64,000 nt of DNA from Allobosea sp. LC85 (GCF_000735605.1 NZ_JPKG01000047.1:1-64000); one strand, 5' to 3'. Positions 9,443-18,546 are shown, numbered from the stretch's first letter. The notes: generated from the letters alone by a model not told the origin. A program made the numbers and translations.

Positions 9443-10638
9443 AGCACGTCCCTAGCGTCGAAATTGACGACGACATCACGCCAGTCGTCATAGTAAGCGG
9501 CAAATTGAGCAGGAATGCGCAAGGGTGCGCAGCGGCGGGTCGCCGTCAGGGCGGAGTCGGCCGCAACTCGGAACAGCGGATCGGACGACGTGTTGATCAC
9601 GCCCGGCTGGCCCGCGAGCGAGCCGTCGGTATTCAGCTTCATCCGCACCGAAGGCACGACTGCGCCCTTCGCATTCGCGAGCCCGATCGGCACGTTCCAG
9701 CATTTCAGGAGCTGGTCCTGAATGATCCCGACAAGCTGCGCGCGCAGCGAGGGGCTGAGCTTCTGAGAGGAGCCGCGCTCGGTGCCGAGCGAAGCGGTGC
9801 GGTTCACCTGCGGCGCGGACGAGCCCGAGGACTGCGCCGGCTCCTTCGATTGCAAAAGCTTGGCGATATCGGTCGGGTTGAAGTTCTTGGCGATCTCCGC
9901 CTCACGCTTGGCCTTGGCCTCTGCTTCAGCCTTGGCCTTGGCGGCGGCCGCGATCTTGGCCTTGGCCTCCGCTTCGGCCTTCGCCTTGGCTTCCGCCTCA
10001 GCCTTTTCCTTGGCAGCCTCGGCTGCGGCAGCCTTGGCCTGCGCTTCCGCCTTGGCCTTGGCGGCCGCTTCGGCCCTGGCCTGTGCCTCGGCTTCGGCCT
10101 TCACCTTTGCGGCAGCCTTGGCATCCTCCTCGGCCTGCTTCGCCTTGGAGGCGAGTTCGGCTTCCTCGGCGAGCTTGGCGAGTTCCTCGCGGCGCAGATC
10201 CGGCTTTGGCTCAGCCGGAGCCTCTGCCTTCTGTGGCGGCTGCCTTGCCGGCTCCGACTTGGGTTCCGGCTTCGGAGGCTGCAGCGCAGGGCGCGCCGGC
10301 GGCATCGGCGCCGAAGCATTGTCATCCGCGGCCTTCAGTTCTGCGGGCCGCGTCGGCGGCGCAGGCGTGTCCTGCTTGGCCTCGCCCGCCTCCTTGCGCT
10401 CGACCGTCTCCGACTGGCGCTCGGCGCGCTGGACCGGCTGTTCCTGCACCTTCTCGGCCTTGCGCTCGCCACGCGTGACCTGGTTCAGCGCACTCGGATC
10501 GACCATCTCGACGGCGATCGCCTCTTCGTTCTCCGGCAGGGGATTCGGCGACGAGAACGCCAGCAGCCCCGCGACGAGAAACGTCACGTGGCCGAGGGCG
10601 GAGAGCGCGATTCCCGGTTCGGAGGTGGAGACCTTCAC
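9439..10638 (-). CDS. tolA: cell envelope integrity protein TolA
   Basis: An inner-membrane protein that transmits the TolQR proton-driven force to TolB and Pal. It has 399 residues: TM at about 10-28, a proline/glutamate-rich segment, a long alanine/lysine/glutamate helix (about 130-270, many KAKAEAEAKA-type repeats), and a C-terminal TonB/TolA-like domain with LRAQLVGIIQDQLLKCWNVP and VRMKLNTDGSL. The start is GTG at 10638 with GAGG about 11 bases upstream. The gene is 27 bases after tolR, and its stop overlaps the tolB start. The repeat-rich middle also creates long spurious open frames on the other strand. Confidence 0.95.
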   Translation of the reverse strand: MKVSTSEPGIALSALGHVTFLVAGLLAFSSPNPLPENEEAIAVEMVDPSALNQVTRGERKAEKVQEQPVQRAERQSETVERKEAGEAKQDTPAPPTRPAELKAADDNASAPMPPARPALQPPKPEPKSEPARQPPQKAEAPAEPKPDLRREELAKLAEEAELASKAKQAEEDAKAAAKVKAEAEAQARAEAAAKAKAEAQAKAAAAEAAKEKAEAEAKAKAEAEAKAKIAAAAKAKAEAEAKAKREAEIAKNFNPTDIAKLLQSKEPAQSSGSSAPQVNRTASLGTERGSSQKLSPSLRAQLVGIIQDQLLKCWNVPIGLANAKGAVVPSVRMKLNTDGSLAGQPGVINTSSDPLFRVAADSALTATRRCAPLRIPAQFAAYYDDWRDVVVNFDARDVL

Positions 10639-10665
10639 GGCTGGAGATACCTCGCCTTCACGTCG

Positions 10666-11115
10666 TCAGCGCGTCGCGGGCTCGGTGACGAGCGCCACAC
10701 GCTTGAACCCGGCCGACGTGATGGTCGACATCACCGAAGCGACGCGCCCGTAATCGACCTGACGGTCGCCGCGCACATAGATGCGCTCGTCGAAGCCCTG
10801 CTTGGCGAGGCCATGCAGCTTCGTCACCAGATCGGGCTCCAGCGTCGGCTGGTCCTGGAGGAAGATCTGGCCCTTGCTGTCGATGGCAATGGTGATCGGC
10901 TTCTGGTCGACATTGATCGGCTTCGCCCCGGTCTGCGGCAGATCGAGCGGAACGCCGGTCGCGATCAGGGGCGCGGCCACCATGAAGATGATCAGCAACA
11001 CCAGCATGACGTCGATGAACGGCGTCATGTTGATCTCGGCGATCGCGCTGTGGCGGCGGCTGCGCCGGCCCCGCCTGCCTCCGGCCTTGGCGCCGGTCGC
11101 TGCTGACATGCCCAT
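10666..11115 (-). CDS. tolR: Tol-Pal system protein TolR (ExbD family)
   Basis: Part of the TolQ-TolR proton channel. It has 149 residues: a basic cytoplasmic N-terminus (GGRRGRRSRRHS), then AEINMTPFIDVMLVLLIIFM, a single TM helix with the conserved proton-carrying aspartate at residue 35, and a periplasmic domain with VYVRGD-type YVRGDRQVDYG. AAGGGGCGG lies just upstream of the ATG. Eleven bases separate it from tolQ, consistent with one operon. Confidence 0.97.
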   Translation of the reverse strand: MGMSAATGAKAGGRRGRRSRRHSAIAEINMTPFIDVMLVLLIIFMVAAPLIATGVPLDLPQTGAKPINVDQKPITIAIDSKGQIFLQDQPTLEPDLVTKLHGLAKQGFDERIYVRGDRQVDYGRVASVMSTITSAGFKRVALVTEPATR

Positions 11116-11126
11116 CGTGCCGCCCC

Positions 11127-11837
<711 letters not shown>

Positions 11838-12172
11838 TCTGTCATCCTTTCAGACGGTCAGCGCGATCGAGCGCTGCTGATCCAATCTCCCGCCGACCAA
11901 ATCGATGACCGAGGCCACGAATACCTCGCGCCACCATCGAATTTGCGAACTGGGGAACATGCCGTTCCTGTCAATTGCCTTCGAATCCGGCGAAAGATGG
12001 GCGCATCCGGGGTTTTCTTCATCAGCGACTCGTGCTGGTCGAGTTAAGCACCCAGCAAGGTTAATGCCGGGTTGACAGCGAAACGAATCGAACGGCGCGC
12101 CGCTGTTGCGGGCTTCGGAGCGGAGCGAGCGGATGCACTGAGCCACCCCGGCAAGTGGAGCGTCCCCAACGC

Positions 12173-12205
12173 AAAATGGCCCGCCTCGTTGCCGAGGCGG
12201 GCCAT
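12173..12205 (-). terminator. intrinsic terminator after the DUF2852 gene
   Basis: ATGGCCCGCCTCG-GCAA-CGAGGCGGGCCAT, a perfect 13-base-pair stem, is followed by TTTT on the minus strand, 30 bases past the stop at 12235. It separates this gene from tolQ. The rest of the gap 11838-12172 shows no gene; it presumably carries the tolQ promoter. Confidence 0.85.
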
Positions 12206-12234
12206 AGTCTGGCGTCAGGTTTCAGGCGTAGGCG

Positions 12235-12678
12235 TCAGGCCGCGTCCTGGTCAGGTTGGCTGCCCGGCCGCCTATCGGCCATGAACTGGTCGAACTCGGC
12301 CTTGTCCTTGGCCATGCGCAGCCGCCCCAGGAAGTCCTGGAACTCGCGCTGCTCGTCCTCGAGCCTGCGCAGGGTTTCTGCACGGTACTCGTCGAAGGCA
12401 TGGTTGCCGCTGGACGGCGGGCCACCCCAACGACCCCAGCCGCCACCATGGCCGCCGCGTTCGCCCATACGTTCCCGCATGCGATCCATCTTCTCCTGAA
12501 GACGGCTCATCCGGTGTTCGAACCGGTTTCCACCGGCATATCCGCAAGACATGCGTCCACTCCCCCACATGAAGGCCAGGGTCGCAAGACCGAGCGGCCA
12601 CCACACGATGAAGCCCAGCACCGCAAAGGCGAACCAGGCTCCTCTTCCATATTCATCAAGCCTCGCAACGATCGGCAT
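12235..12678 (-). CDS. DUF2852 domain membrane protein
   Basis: A 147-residue protein with one N-terminal hydrophobic helix (about 14-38, AWFAFAVLGFIVWWPLGLATLAF), then MWGSGRMSCGYAGGNRFEHRM, a charged coiled-coil stretch, a glycine/tryptophan-rich segment, and an acidic/basic helix FDEYRAETLRRLEDEQREFQDFL. This layout fits DUF2852, whose function is unknown to me. The ATG has GAGGGA just upstream. It lies between the TetR gene and tolQ in a place where ybgC normally adjoins tolQ. A 23-base imperfect palindrome in its promoter region suggests TetR-type control. Confidence 0.75.
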   Translation of the reverse strand: MPIVARLDEYGRGAWFAFAVLGFIVWWPLGLATLAFMWGSGRMSCGYAGGNRFEHRMSRLQEKMDRMRERMGERGGHGGGWGRWGGPPSSGNHAFDEYRAETLRRLEDEQREFQDFLGRLRMAKDKAEFDQFMADRRPGSQPDQDAA

Positions 12679-12701
12679 CGATCCCTCGCGATATCAGTGA
12701 G

Positions 12702-12724
12702 TGTGTATGTTAGTCACATATACA
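12702..12724. promoter_or_regulatory. TetR-type operator candidate
   Basis: An imperfect palindrome TGTGTATGT-TAGTC-ACATATACA in which 8 of 9 base pairs match around a 5-base centre. It lies 24 bases upstream of the DUF2852 start and 47 bases past the TetR stop. The size and symmetry fit operators of AcrR/TetR-type dimers. The assignment to the neighbouring regulator is inferred. Confidence 0.5.
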
Positions 12725-12770
12725 TTATGGGAACGCGGCCAACGCCTGTCAAGCGGCGGACGCCCGGGTT

Positions 12771-13412
12771 TCAATTCCCTGGCGCCGACAGGCCGAGCCC
12801 TTGCAGATAGATCAGCATATTGGCTTCCAGCAGTTCGGCTGCCGACATCGGCAGCGAGCGACGGCCTGCATCGGCCCGCCCGAACAGGGCCGCCACGCCA
12901 TGCGACATCGCCCAGACATGCAGCGCCATCATCAGCGACGGCGGCCGGCGGCCCGCAGGAAGGGTCGCGATCAAGGCCTCGCAGGCCGCGCGCAGCATCT
13001 GGAAGGAACGATCCGCCGCGAGACGCAATTCCGGGCTGGCATCAAGCGGTACGCCGGCCTCGAACATCGCGGAATAATAGGCCGGTTGCTCATGAGCGAA
13101 GGCGATATAGGCTTGGCCCAAGCGCTGGAAGGCAGCCCATGGATTGGGTCTGCCCTCGTTCCAGGCACGCGACTGCGCCGCCTCGAAAGCCTGGAAGCCG
13201 CGCGTCGCGACATCGGCCATCAGTTCGACCTTGTCGCGATAGTGCCGGTAGGGCGCCGTCGGGCTGACCCCGGCCAGCCGTGCGGCTTCGGCGACGGTGA
13301 AGCCGTTCGCGCCCTTCTCCGTGATCAGCTCGAGCGCCGCCTTCACCAGTTCCTCCTTGAGGTTGCCGTGGTGATAGCCGCGTCGCTCCGAATCCGGCCG
13401 CCGTCCAATCAT
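12771..13412 (-). CDS. TetR/AcrR family transcriptional regulator
   Basis: A 213-residue protein. The N-terminal helix-turn-helix spans about residues 18-65 (LVKAALELITEKGANGF, TVAEAARLAGVSPTAPYRHY, the recognition helix). The C-terminal ligand domain contains MALHVWAMSHGVAALF, as in the WHG-type TetR C-terminal domain. Such proteins are one-component repressors; the ligand is unknown. No Shine-Dalgarno is visible before the ATG, and the mRNA may be leaderless or weakly translated. It sits between ybgC and the DUF2852 gene, so it may control the latter through the palindrome at 12702-12724. Confidence 0.9.
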   Translation of the reverse strand: MIGRRPDSERRGYHHGNLKEELVKAALELITEKGANGFTVAEAARLAGVSPTAPYRHYRDKVELMADVATRGFQAFEAAQSRAWNEGRPNPWAAFQRLGQAYIAFAHEQPAYYSAMFEAGVPLDASPELRLAADRSFQMLRAACEALIATLPAGRRPPSLMMALHVWAMSHGVAALFGRADAGRRSLPMSAAELLEANMLIYLQGLGLSAPGN

Positions 13413-13464
13413 GTAAGGAGCGCTAACATAGCGGGTGAATGGCGTCGACGGTGTTCACCGCCCA

Positions 13465-13869
13465 TCACGCCTCAAGCCCCAGCCGGAGGCGTAGCGTGTC
13501 GGGAATGCGTTTGGCCCGCCCGCCGCCGACGCAGGCGACCTTGACCTCGGCAGTGATCAGAACCTCCTCGCCGCGCAGCACGCGCTGGGCGATATTCATC
13601 GTCGCGCCGCGCGCGTCCCTTGCTACCGTCTCGACGGTCAGCATGTCGTCCATGACGGCGGGCTTGAGGAAATCGATCGTCATGCGGCGCACCGCGAAAC
13701 CCAACGCCGCATCCCCGTCGAACAGCTCGCGCTGTTCAATGCCGAGCGCGCGAATCAACTCGGTACGGCCGCGCTCCATGAAGCGCAGATAGGAGGCGTG
13801 ATAAACGACGCCGGAGAAATCGGTGTCCTCGTAATAGACCCGGACGGGAAGCTGGTGGACGGCGCTCAT
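13465..13869 (-). CDS. ybgC: tol-pal system-associated acyl-CoA thioesterase YbgC
   Basis: A hotdog-fold thioesterase that acts on acyl-CoA in the cytoplasm and is habitually encoded with tol-pal. It has 134 residues. VYYEDTDFSGVVYHASYLRF carries the catalytic aspartate (residue 17) and the following FMERGR helix; FLKPAVMDDMLTVET is the second conserved strand. Here it is separated from tolQ by about 1.6 kb holding the TetR and DUF2852 genes. Confidence 0.95.
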   Translation of the reverse strand: MSAVHQLPVRVYYEDTDFSGVVYHASYLRFMERGRTELIRALGIEQRELFDGDAALGFAVRRMTIDFLKPAVMDDMLTVETVARDARGATMNIAQRVLRGEEVLITAEVKVACVGGGRAKRIPDTLRLRLGLEA

Positions 13870-14021
13870 GTCGCTTCGGGATTCCGTGATGATGTTTCCC
13901 CGACCTTTAGACCGGGCGTGGCAGCCGGAACAACCGCCACAGCCATGATGACGCAGCCCTACCCGGAACCTGCCGCTGCCGCTAAGCTTGCTTCACCGAC
14001 ATCCTCACAAGGAGAAACGGC

Positions 14022-14531
14022 ATGGCCCAATCGTCCAAGGCAATCGAGCGCCTTCTCGACAAGTCGGAATACGAGCTCTTTGCCCGCACCCAGCGCCGAA
14101 CCATCGGCAGCGCCAGCGATGCCGAGTTGAAGGAGCTTTCGGTCCAGCTGCGCGAACGTCGCGACCGGGCTCGCTCGATCGCAAGCCAGCAGAGGCGCGA
14201 GATGCGCCGCAAATCCGAGCCGCAGGGCGCGCGCCCTGCCTCCGACAACAGCGGCACCAAGGCAAAGGCCGACATGTTGACCTCGGCCCTGAAGCGCATC
14301 GGAGCCGAGCGGACGCGCCGCACCGAGAAGCTGCACGCTCCGAGCCAGCGCAGCCTTGCCCGCAAGGCGCTGGCGCTGAAGCAGCGCCAGGCTGCCGCCA
14401 AGAAGCAGCCCGCGAGCCGGCAGGCCGGCAAAGGCATGAAGTCCGTCCCGAGCAGCAAGGCCGGGAAATCCGGCTCGCTCGACCATGCGGGCCAACGCTC
14501 GGCCATGCACCGATCGAAATTCGCGCGGTAG
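14022..14531 (+). CDS. hypothetical basic protein
   Basis: A 169-residue protein that I cannot assign to a characterised family. It begins MAQSSKAIERLLDKSEYELF, has a helical middle (LKELSVQLRERRDRARSIAS) and becomes strongly basic and low-complexity towards the end (KALALKQRQAAAKKQPA, ending HRSKFAR). AAGGAG lies 8 bases upstream of the ATG, so expression is likely. The C-terminal composition suggests nucleic-acid binding, but this is only composition. It is encoded opposite to its neighbours on both sides. Confidence 0.7.
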   Translation: MAQSSKAIERLLDKSEYELFARTQRRTIGSASDAELKELSVQLRERRDRARSIASQQRREMRRKSEPQGARPASDNSGTKAKADMLTSALKRIGAERTRRTEKLHAPSQRSLARKALALKQRQAAAKKQPASRQAGKGMKSVPSSKAGKSGSLDHAGQRSAMHRSKFAR

Positions 14532-14540
14532 CAGCAGGCC

Positions 14541-15080
14541 TCAGCGCGTGCAGGGCTTCTTCATGAAGGAGCCGCACTCATAGGGTAGCGACAGCGCCTG
14601 GCGGATGCTGTCGCTACCATTGCCGATGTCGTCGATACGCCAGGCACCGCCTTCCCAGATCATCCGGAACGGCACCTTCACCAGCTTTCCGAAGCTCTGG
14701 AAGCTGGCCGTCACAAGGGCCCGCCCGTCCGCCGGCTTCCCGGTCACCGCAATGCGTAGGTTCTTCACCTCGCCGTCCTGGCCGTTGAGGAAGGGGTCGG
14801 CGCCGATATTGCCCATCTCGCCGCTTTCATCCTGATAAAGATCGTCGCGGGCGAAGAGCGCGGCGAGGCTCTTGCTCAAGAGCGTATCGCGGTGCGGCGG
14901 TCGCCATACCGGCGGTGCGGCCTTGGGGCCGGTGCTGGCGAGGCTGCGGATCGTCGCGGCATAGGCCTGTTTGATCGTCGCCTCTAGCGTTGCCTCTGCC
15001 GCGGCAGCCCATTGCGCGGCGAAGCCGGCAACGACTGTGACGAGGACGGCGACCGCAAGGTTCCGCAGCATTCCCAGCAT
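14541..15080 (-). CDS. exported protein, DUF3828-like
   Basis: A 179-residue protein with an N-terminal signal peptide (LRNLAVAVLVTVVAGFAAQW, cut near AAAAE) and a compact domain in which VKNLRIAVTGKPADGRALVT, KVPFRMIWEGGAWRIDDI and SIRQALSLPYECG resemble DUF3828 proteins. The role is unknown. The start ATG at 15080 overlaps the ruvB stop as TGATG, with GAGG in the ruvB tail acting as ribosome-binding site; an in-frame GTG precedes it by one codon. It is the last gene of the overlapping ruv operon. Confidence 0.7.
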   Translation of the reverse strand: MLGMLRNLAVAVLVTVVAGFAAQWAAAAEATLEATIKQAYAATIRSLASTGPKAAPPVWRPPHRDTLLSKSLAALFARDDLYQDESGEMGNIGADPFLNGQDGEVKNLRIAVTGKPADGRALVTASFQSFGKLVKVPFRMIWEGGAWRIDDIGNGSDSIRQALSLPYECGSFMKKPCTR

Positions 15081-16129
15081 CACTCGCCCTCGGCCTCGTC
15101 CCCGAACAATCCGAATTGCCCCGTCTCGCGGCTCGGCTCCGGCATGCCGAGATGCCGGAACGCATGCGGCGTCAGCAGGCGCCCGCGCGGCGTGCGCTGG
15201 ATGAAGCCCTGCTGCAGCAGGAAGGGTTCGATGATCTCCTCGATCGCATCGCGCGGTTCGGAGAGCGACGCGGCGATGGTTTCGATCCCGACCGGGCCGC
15301 CGCCGAAATTGATCGCGACCGTGGTGAGGTAGCGCCGGTCCATCTGGTCGAGGCCGATGCCGTCGACATCGAGCAGGTGCAGCGCCTTGTCGGCGACTGA
15401 GCGGGTGATCACCGGATCGCCGTCGACGATGGCGAAATCGCGCACGCGCCGGAGCAGCCGGCCGGCGATGCGCGGTGTCCCGCGCGAACGCCGGGCGACC
15501 TCGTTGGCGCCGTCATCCGACATGCCGATGCCGAGCACACGGGCGCCGCGCGCGACGATGCCCTGCAATTCTTCGACCGTGTAGAATTGCAGGCGGATCG
15601 GAATGCCGAAACGGTCGCGCAGCGGCGTCGTCAGCAGGCCGGCGCGAGTGGTGGCGCCAACCAGGGTGAACTTGGGCAGGTCGATCTTGACCGAGCGCGC
15701 CGCCGGCCCCTCCCCGATGATCAGGTCGAGCTGGTAATCCTCCATTGCCGGATAGAGGATCTCTTCGACCGCCGGGTTGAGACGGTGGATCTCGTCGATG
15801 AAGAGCACGTCGCGCTCTTCGAGATTGGTCAGCTGCGCTGCGAGGTCGCCGGCCTTGGCAATGACCGGGCCCGAGGTCGAGCGGAAATTGACGCCGAGCT
15901 CACGCGCCACGATCTGCGCCAGCGTCGTCTTGCCGAGGCCCGGCGGGCCGACGAAGAGCACATGGTCGAGCGCATCGCCGCGCGCGCGCGCCGCATTGAT
16001 GAAGACCTGGAGATTGGCGCGCGCCGCCGCCTGGCCGGTGAAATCGGACAGCGACAGCGGCCGTAGCGAGGTCTCGCTGTCATCGTCGCGCTTGGCAGAA
16101 GAGAGAAGGCCGGGTCGCGCCGTGTTCAT
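15080..16129 (-). CDS. ruvB: Holliday junction branch migration DNA helicase RuvB
   Basis: The AAA+ motor that, with RuvA, drives branch migration of Holliday junctions. It has 349 residues. Walker A GPPGLGKT is at 61-68, Walker B is in DVLFIDEIHRLNP, the sensor region is TLVGATTRAGLLTTPLRDRFG, and the C-terminal winged helix contains GFIQRTPRGRLLTPHAF. The start overlaps the stop of the upstream membrane protein by ATGA; GGTAAGG within that gene serves as ribosome-binding site. Confidence 0.98.
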   Translation of the reverse strand: MNTARPGLLSSAKRDDDSETSLRPLSLSDFTGQAAARANLQVFINAARARGDALDHVLFVGPPGLGKTTLAQIVARELGVNFRSTSGPVIAKAGDLAAQLTNLEERDVLFIDEIHRLNPAVEEILYPAMEDYQLDLIIGEGPAARSVKIDLPKFTLVGATTRAGLLTTPLRDRFGIPIRLQFYTVEELQGIVARGARVLGIGMSDDGANEVARRSRGTPRIAGRLLRRVRDFAIVDGDPVITRSVADKALHLLDVDGIGLDQMDRRYLTTVAINFGGGPVGIETIAASLSEPRDAIEEIIEPFLLQQGFIQRTPRGRLLTPHAFRHLGMPEPSRETGQFGLFGDEAEGE

Positions 16130-16635
16130 GATACCTTACCGCTAGCGTCGAGCTGCCGTGTGCGCCAGCGTCTCAAAAATCCTGTTGCCCGGGTCATCAA
16201 GACTCCCGCGCAGCCGCCCACCAGCACGGCCTCGGCAATCCCCCACGATAGCACGAGCCTCGATCCTGATTGGTCAAATAGAGGCATCAGAACAACGCCG
16301 ATGACAGCGGCAATGCCAAACGCCGCGACCGCGAGCAATCGTTCGTCCGGAAGGATCCTCGAAACCGCAGAAACGATCGCTCCGCTTATCGCCATTACAG
16401 GCCCTGCGGTGAGCCATGCCAAGGCCAAGAGAACCGATGTCATTATGGCAGGGAGGTTCAGCAAGACGGCCGACGCACTGGCCCAGCCCTCTTGGTACAA
16501 TGACTTGATGCCCTCAAGGCAGCCCAGCAGAAACAGCACCACTGAGGGGCCAAACACGAGAAAGCAGATTGCGTGAAGCACCACGTCTTCGAGGCGATAG
16601 GTCCATCCCGATTTTAAGAGCCCAGTCTCGCTCAC
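16126..16635 (-). CDS. hypothetical multi-pass membrane protein between ruvA and ruvB
   Basis: A 169-residue protein with about four hydrophobic helices (VVLHAICFLVFGPSVVLFLL, VLLNLPAIMTSVLLALAWL, LLAVAAFGIAAVIGVVLM, LVLSWGIAEAVLVGGCAGV). I recognise no family. The GTG start at 16635 overlaps the stop of the acetyltransferase (GTGA), and its own stop overlaps the ruvB start (ATGA). It is therefore translated in series with RuvB. Nothing in the sequence suggests a recombination role, so it may be a passenger. Confidence 0.7.
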   Translation of the reverse strand: MSETGLLKSGWTYRLEDVVLHAICFLVFGPSVVLFLLGCLEGIKSLYQEGWASASAVLLNLPAIMTSVLLALAWLTAGPVMAISGAIVSAVSRILPDERLLAVAAFGIAAVIGVVLMPLFDQSGSRLVLSWGIAEAVLVGGCAGVLMTRATGFLRRWRTRQLDASGKVS

Positions 16636-17120
16636 AACCCGATCTCCAGCTCCAATGCGTCGTGCACCGGGATATCCCTGTAGCCGGTCTTGATGATCGT
16701 CGGAATCACCGAGCGGTAATGATCGATCGCCTCGAGATAGAGGCCGGAGAGGCGAAAGCCCTGGCGCTGATAGAAGGTCAGCCCGGGCATGTTGTCATTG
16801 GTCAGCATCGCCTTGAGCTTCTTCGCGCCCGCTTCCCGGGCGGCCGTCTTGACCGCAGCGAGCATCTGGATTGCCACGCCCTCTCCCGGCCGCAGCGAAT
16901 GCAGGGCGCAGAGATAGGCGGTCTCGTCGCGGCGGGTCCAGCTCGCCAGCGCCGCCGTCTCGCCCGCCGCCGTGAACAGGCCGAGCGCATCGATCTCGGC
17001 GACATCGTAGGTGTGCAGGTCGATCATCATCTTGTGCGAGCCCCAGACCGCCAGCATCAGCTGCAGCAGCTCGCTCTTATCCTCGACGACGCGGACGATC
17101 AGGACATCGGCATTGCTCAC
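16632..17120 (-). CDS. GNAT family N-acetyltransferase
   Basis: A 162-residue protein with the GNAT core: a YLCALHSLRPGEGVAIQML acetyl-CoA-binding motif A and the C-terminal NDNMPGLTFYQRQGFRLSGL motif B. The substrate is unknown. The frame is open much further upstream inside ruvA, but that part is the ruvA shadow; the GTG at 17120 overlapping the ruvA stop (GTGA) is the natural start. Its stop overlaps the next start in the same way. This is the second gene of a chain of five overlapping genes. Confidence 0.85.
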   Translation of the reverse strand: MSNADVLIVRVVEDKSELLQLMLAVWGSHKMMIDLHTYDVAEIDALGLFTAAGETAALASWTRRDETAYLCALHSLRPGEGVAIQMLAAVKTAAREAGAKKLKAMLTNDNMPGLTFYQRQGFRLSGLYLEAIDHYRSVIPTIIKTGYRDIPVHDALELEIGL

Positions 17121-17734
17121 TTCGCCAGTTCCTTGAGGCCCAGCTTGATCAGCTGCGCCGTCCCTGCCCCCTCGCCTGCCGCCTTCGAGGCCGCCGCGAC
17201 CGCCGCCACGGCCTGCGCCTGCGGATAGCCGAGATTGGAGAGCGCAGAGACCGCGTCCGCCACCGCTTGCGGCAGCTTCCTGTCTTCCAGGGCACCGGCG
17301 AGCTGCACCACGCCGGGATCGATATGGCCGAAGGCCGGCGCCTTGTCCTTGAGCTCGGCGCAAAGCCGTTGGGCCAGCTTCGGGCCAACCCCGGGAGAGC
17401 GCGCCACGGCCGCCTTGTCGTTGGTGGCGATCGCCGTCGCGAGTGCGCCGGGGTCCAGCGTCGAGAGAATGGCGAGCGCCACCTTGGCTCCGACGCCCTG
17501 TACCACCTGCATCAGCCGGAACCAGTCGCGTTCGACATCGGACAGGAAGCCATAAAGCCGGATGGCGTCCTCTCGGACATGGGTCTCGATCGCCAGCGCC
17601 GCCGCCTCGCCGGGTTTTGGCAGCCGCTGCAAGGTGCGCGACGAGCATTGCACGACATAGCCGACGCCCTGCACGTCGAGGATCACGAAATCCTCGCCAT
17701 AGGAATCGATCAGCCCCTTGAGCTTGCCGATCAT
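17117..17734 (-). CDS. ruvA: Holliday junction branch migration protein RuvA
   Basis: A DNA-binding scaffold that holds the four-way junction flat and loads RuvB. It has 205 residues. The OB fold starts MIGKLKGLIDSYGEDFVILD, two helix-hairpin-helix motifs are visible (VQGVGAKVALAIL and SPGVGPKLAQRLCAELKDK), and domain III ends with AGTAQLIKLGLKELAK. It is 40 bases downstream of ruvC. Its stop overlaps the GTG start of the acetyltransferase. Confidence 0.97.
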   Translation of the reverse strand: MIGKLKGLIDSYGEDFVILDVQGVGYVVQCSSRTLQRLPKPGEAAALAIETHVREDAIRLYGFLSDVERDWFRLMQVVQGVGAKVALAILSTLDPGALATAIATNDKAAVARSPGVGPKLAQRLCAELKDKAPAFGHIDPGVVQLAGALEDRKLPQAVADAVSALSNLGYPQAQAVAAVAAASKAAGEGAGTAQLIKLGLKELAK

Positions 17735-17774
17735 CAGAGGCTCCGTCGCATGTGCATGTCCAAGCTGTAGCGCC

Positions 17775-18290
17775 TCACGAGGCCGCGCGCATCTGCGCGA
17801 CCAACGCCCTCATGCCGCGATGCTGCGAATGGCAGATCGCCACCGCCAGCGCGTCCGCCGCATCGGCCGATTTTGTCTCGGCCTTCGGCAGAAGCACGCG
17901 GATCATTGCCTGGATCTGCTTCTTGTCCGCATGGCCGACGCCGACCACCGTCTTCTTGACGAGATTGGCCGCATATTCGGCAACGCTGAGGCCGGCGATC
18001 GCCGGCACCACCAGCGCAATGCCGCGCGCCTGGCCGAGTTTCAGCGCCGATTGCGGATCGCGGTTCACGAACGTCTCCTCGACCGCAACCTCGTCGGGGT
18101 CGAACGAGCCGATCACCCGCGCGATGCCGTCATGCAATTGTTTCAGCCGCTCCGAGAGCGGGCTCGCGCCGTCGCTTTCGACGCAGCCGCAGGCCACGAA
18201 GGAGAGCTTGGTGCCCTCGCTGGTGATGATGCCCCAGCCGGTCTTCCTGAGACCGGGATCGAGGCCGAGAATCCGAATCGCTTGTGCCAT
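17775..18290 (-). CDS. ruvC: crossover junction endodeoxyribonuclease RuvC
   Basis: A dimeric endonuclease that resolves Holliday junctions by paired nicks. It has 171 residues. The RNase H-like active site is visible: Asp11 in ILGLDPGLRKTGWG, the glutamate in VAVEETFVN, and the aspartates in KSADAADALAVAICH. It is the first gene of the operon; its promoter must lie in the gap upstream (18291-18652). Confidence 0.97.
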   Translation of the reverse strand: MAQAIRILGLDPGLRKTGWGIITSEGTKLSFVACGCVESDGASPLSERLKQLHDGIARVIGSFDPDEVAVEETFVNRDPQSALKLGQARGIALVVPAIAGLSVAEYAANLVKKTVVGVGHADKKQIQAMIRVLLPKAETKSADAADALAVAICHSQHRGMRALVAQMRAAS

Positions 18291-18546
18291 GTCCGCACAC
18301 TAGTCTGGACACGGTTTGTACTCCATTACCGTGGTTCCGCTGAGGAGCGCGGCCGGCCGCTGCAGCAGGCAAGCTGATCCGGAAGGTCGCCACGGCGGGC
18401 GGACTCGACACGGATGATCTGCAGCCTTGCCCACATGCCGGCGGGCTCCGTTGTTGTACCCGCCGGGGCGAGAACTGGCCGAGAACGGATGGCGGGAAGA
18501 ACACTCGGACACGTAGCGGCTCACGGCATCTCGGGGCGCGGCCTCG

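Noticed and set aside
9505..11106. Long plus-strand reading frame across tolA, tolR and tolB ends
   Set aside because: It is antisense to the well-supported tol genes and consists of low-complexity Arg/Gly/Leu arising from the Ala/Lys/Glu repeats of tolA.
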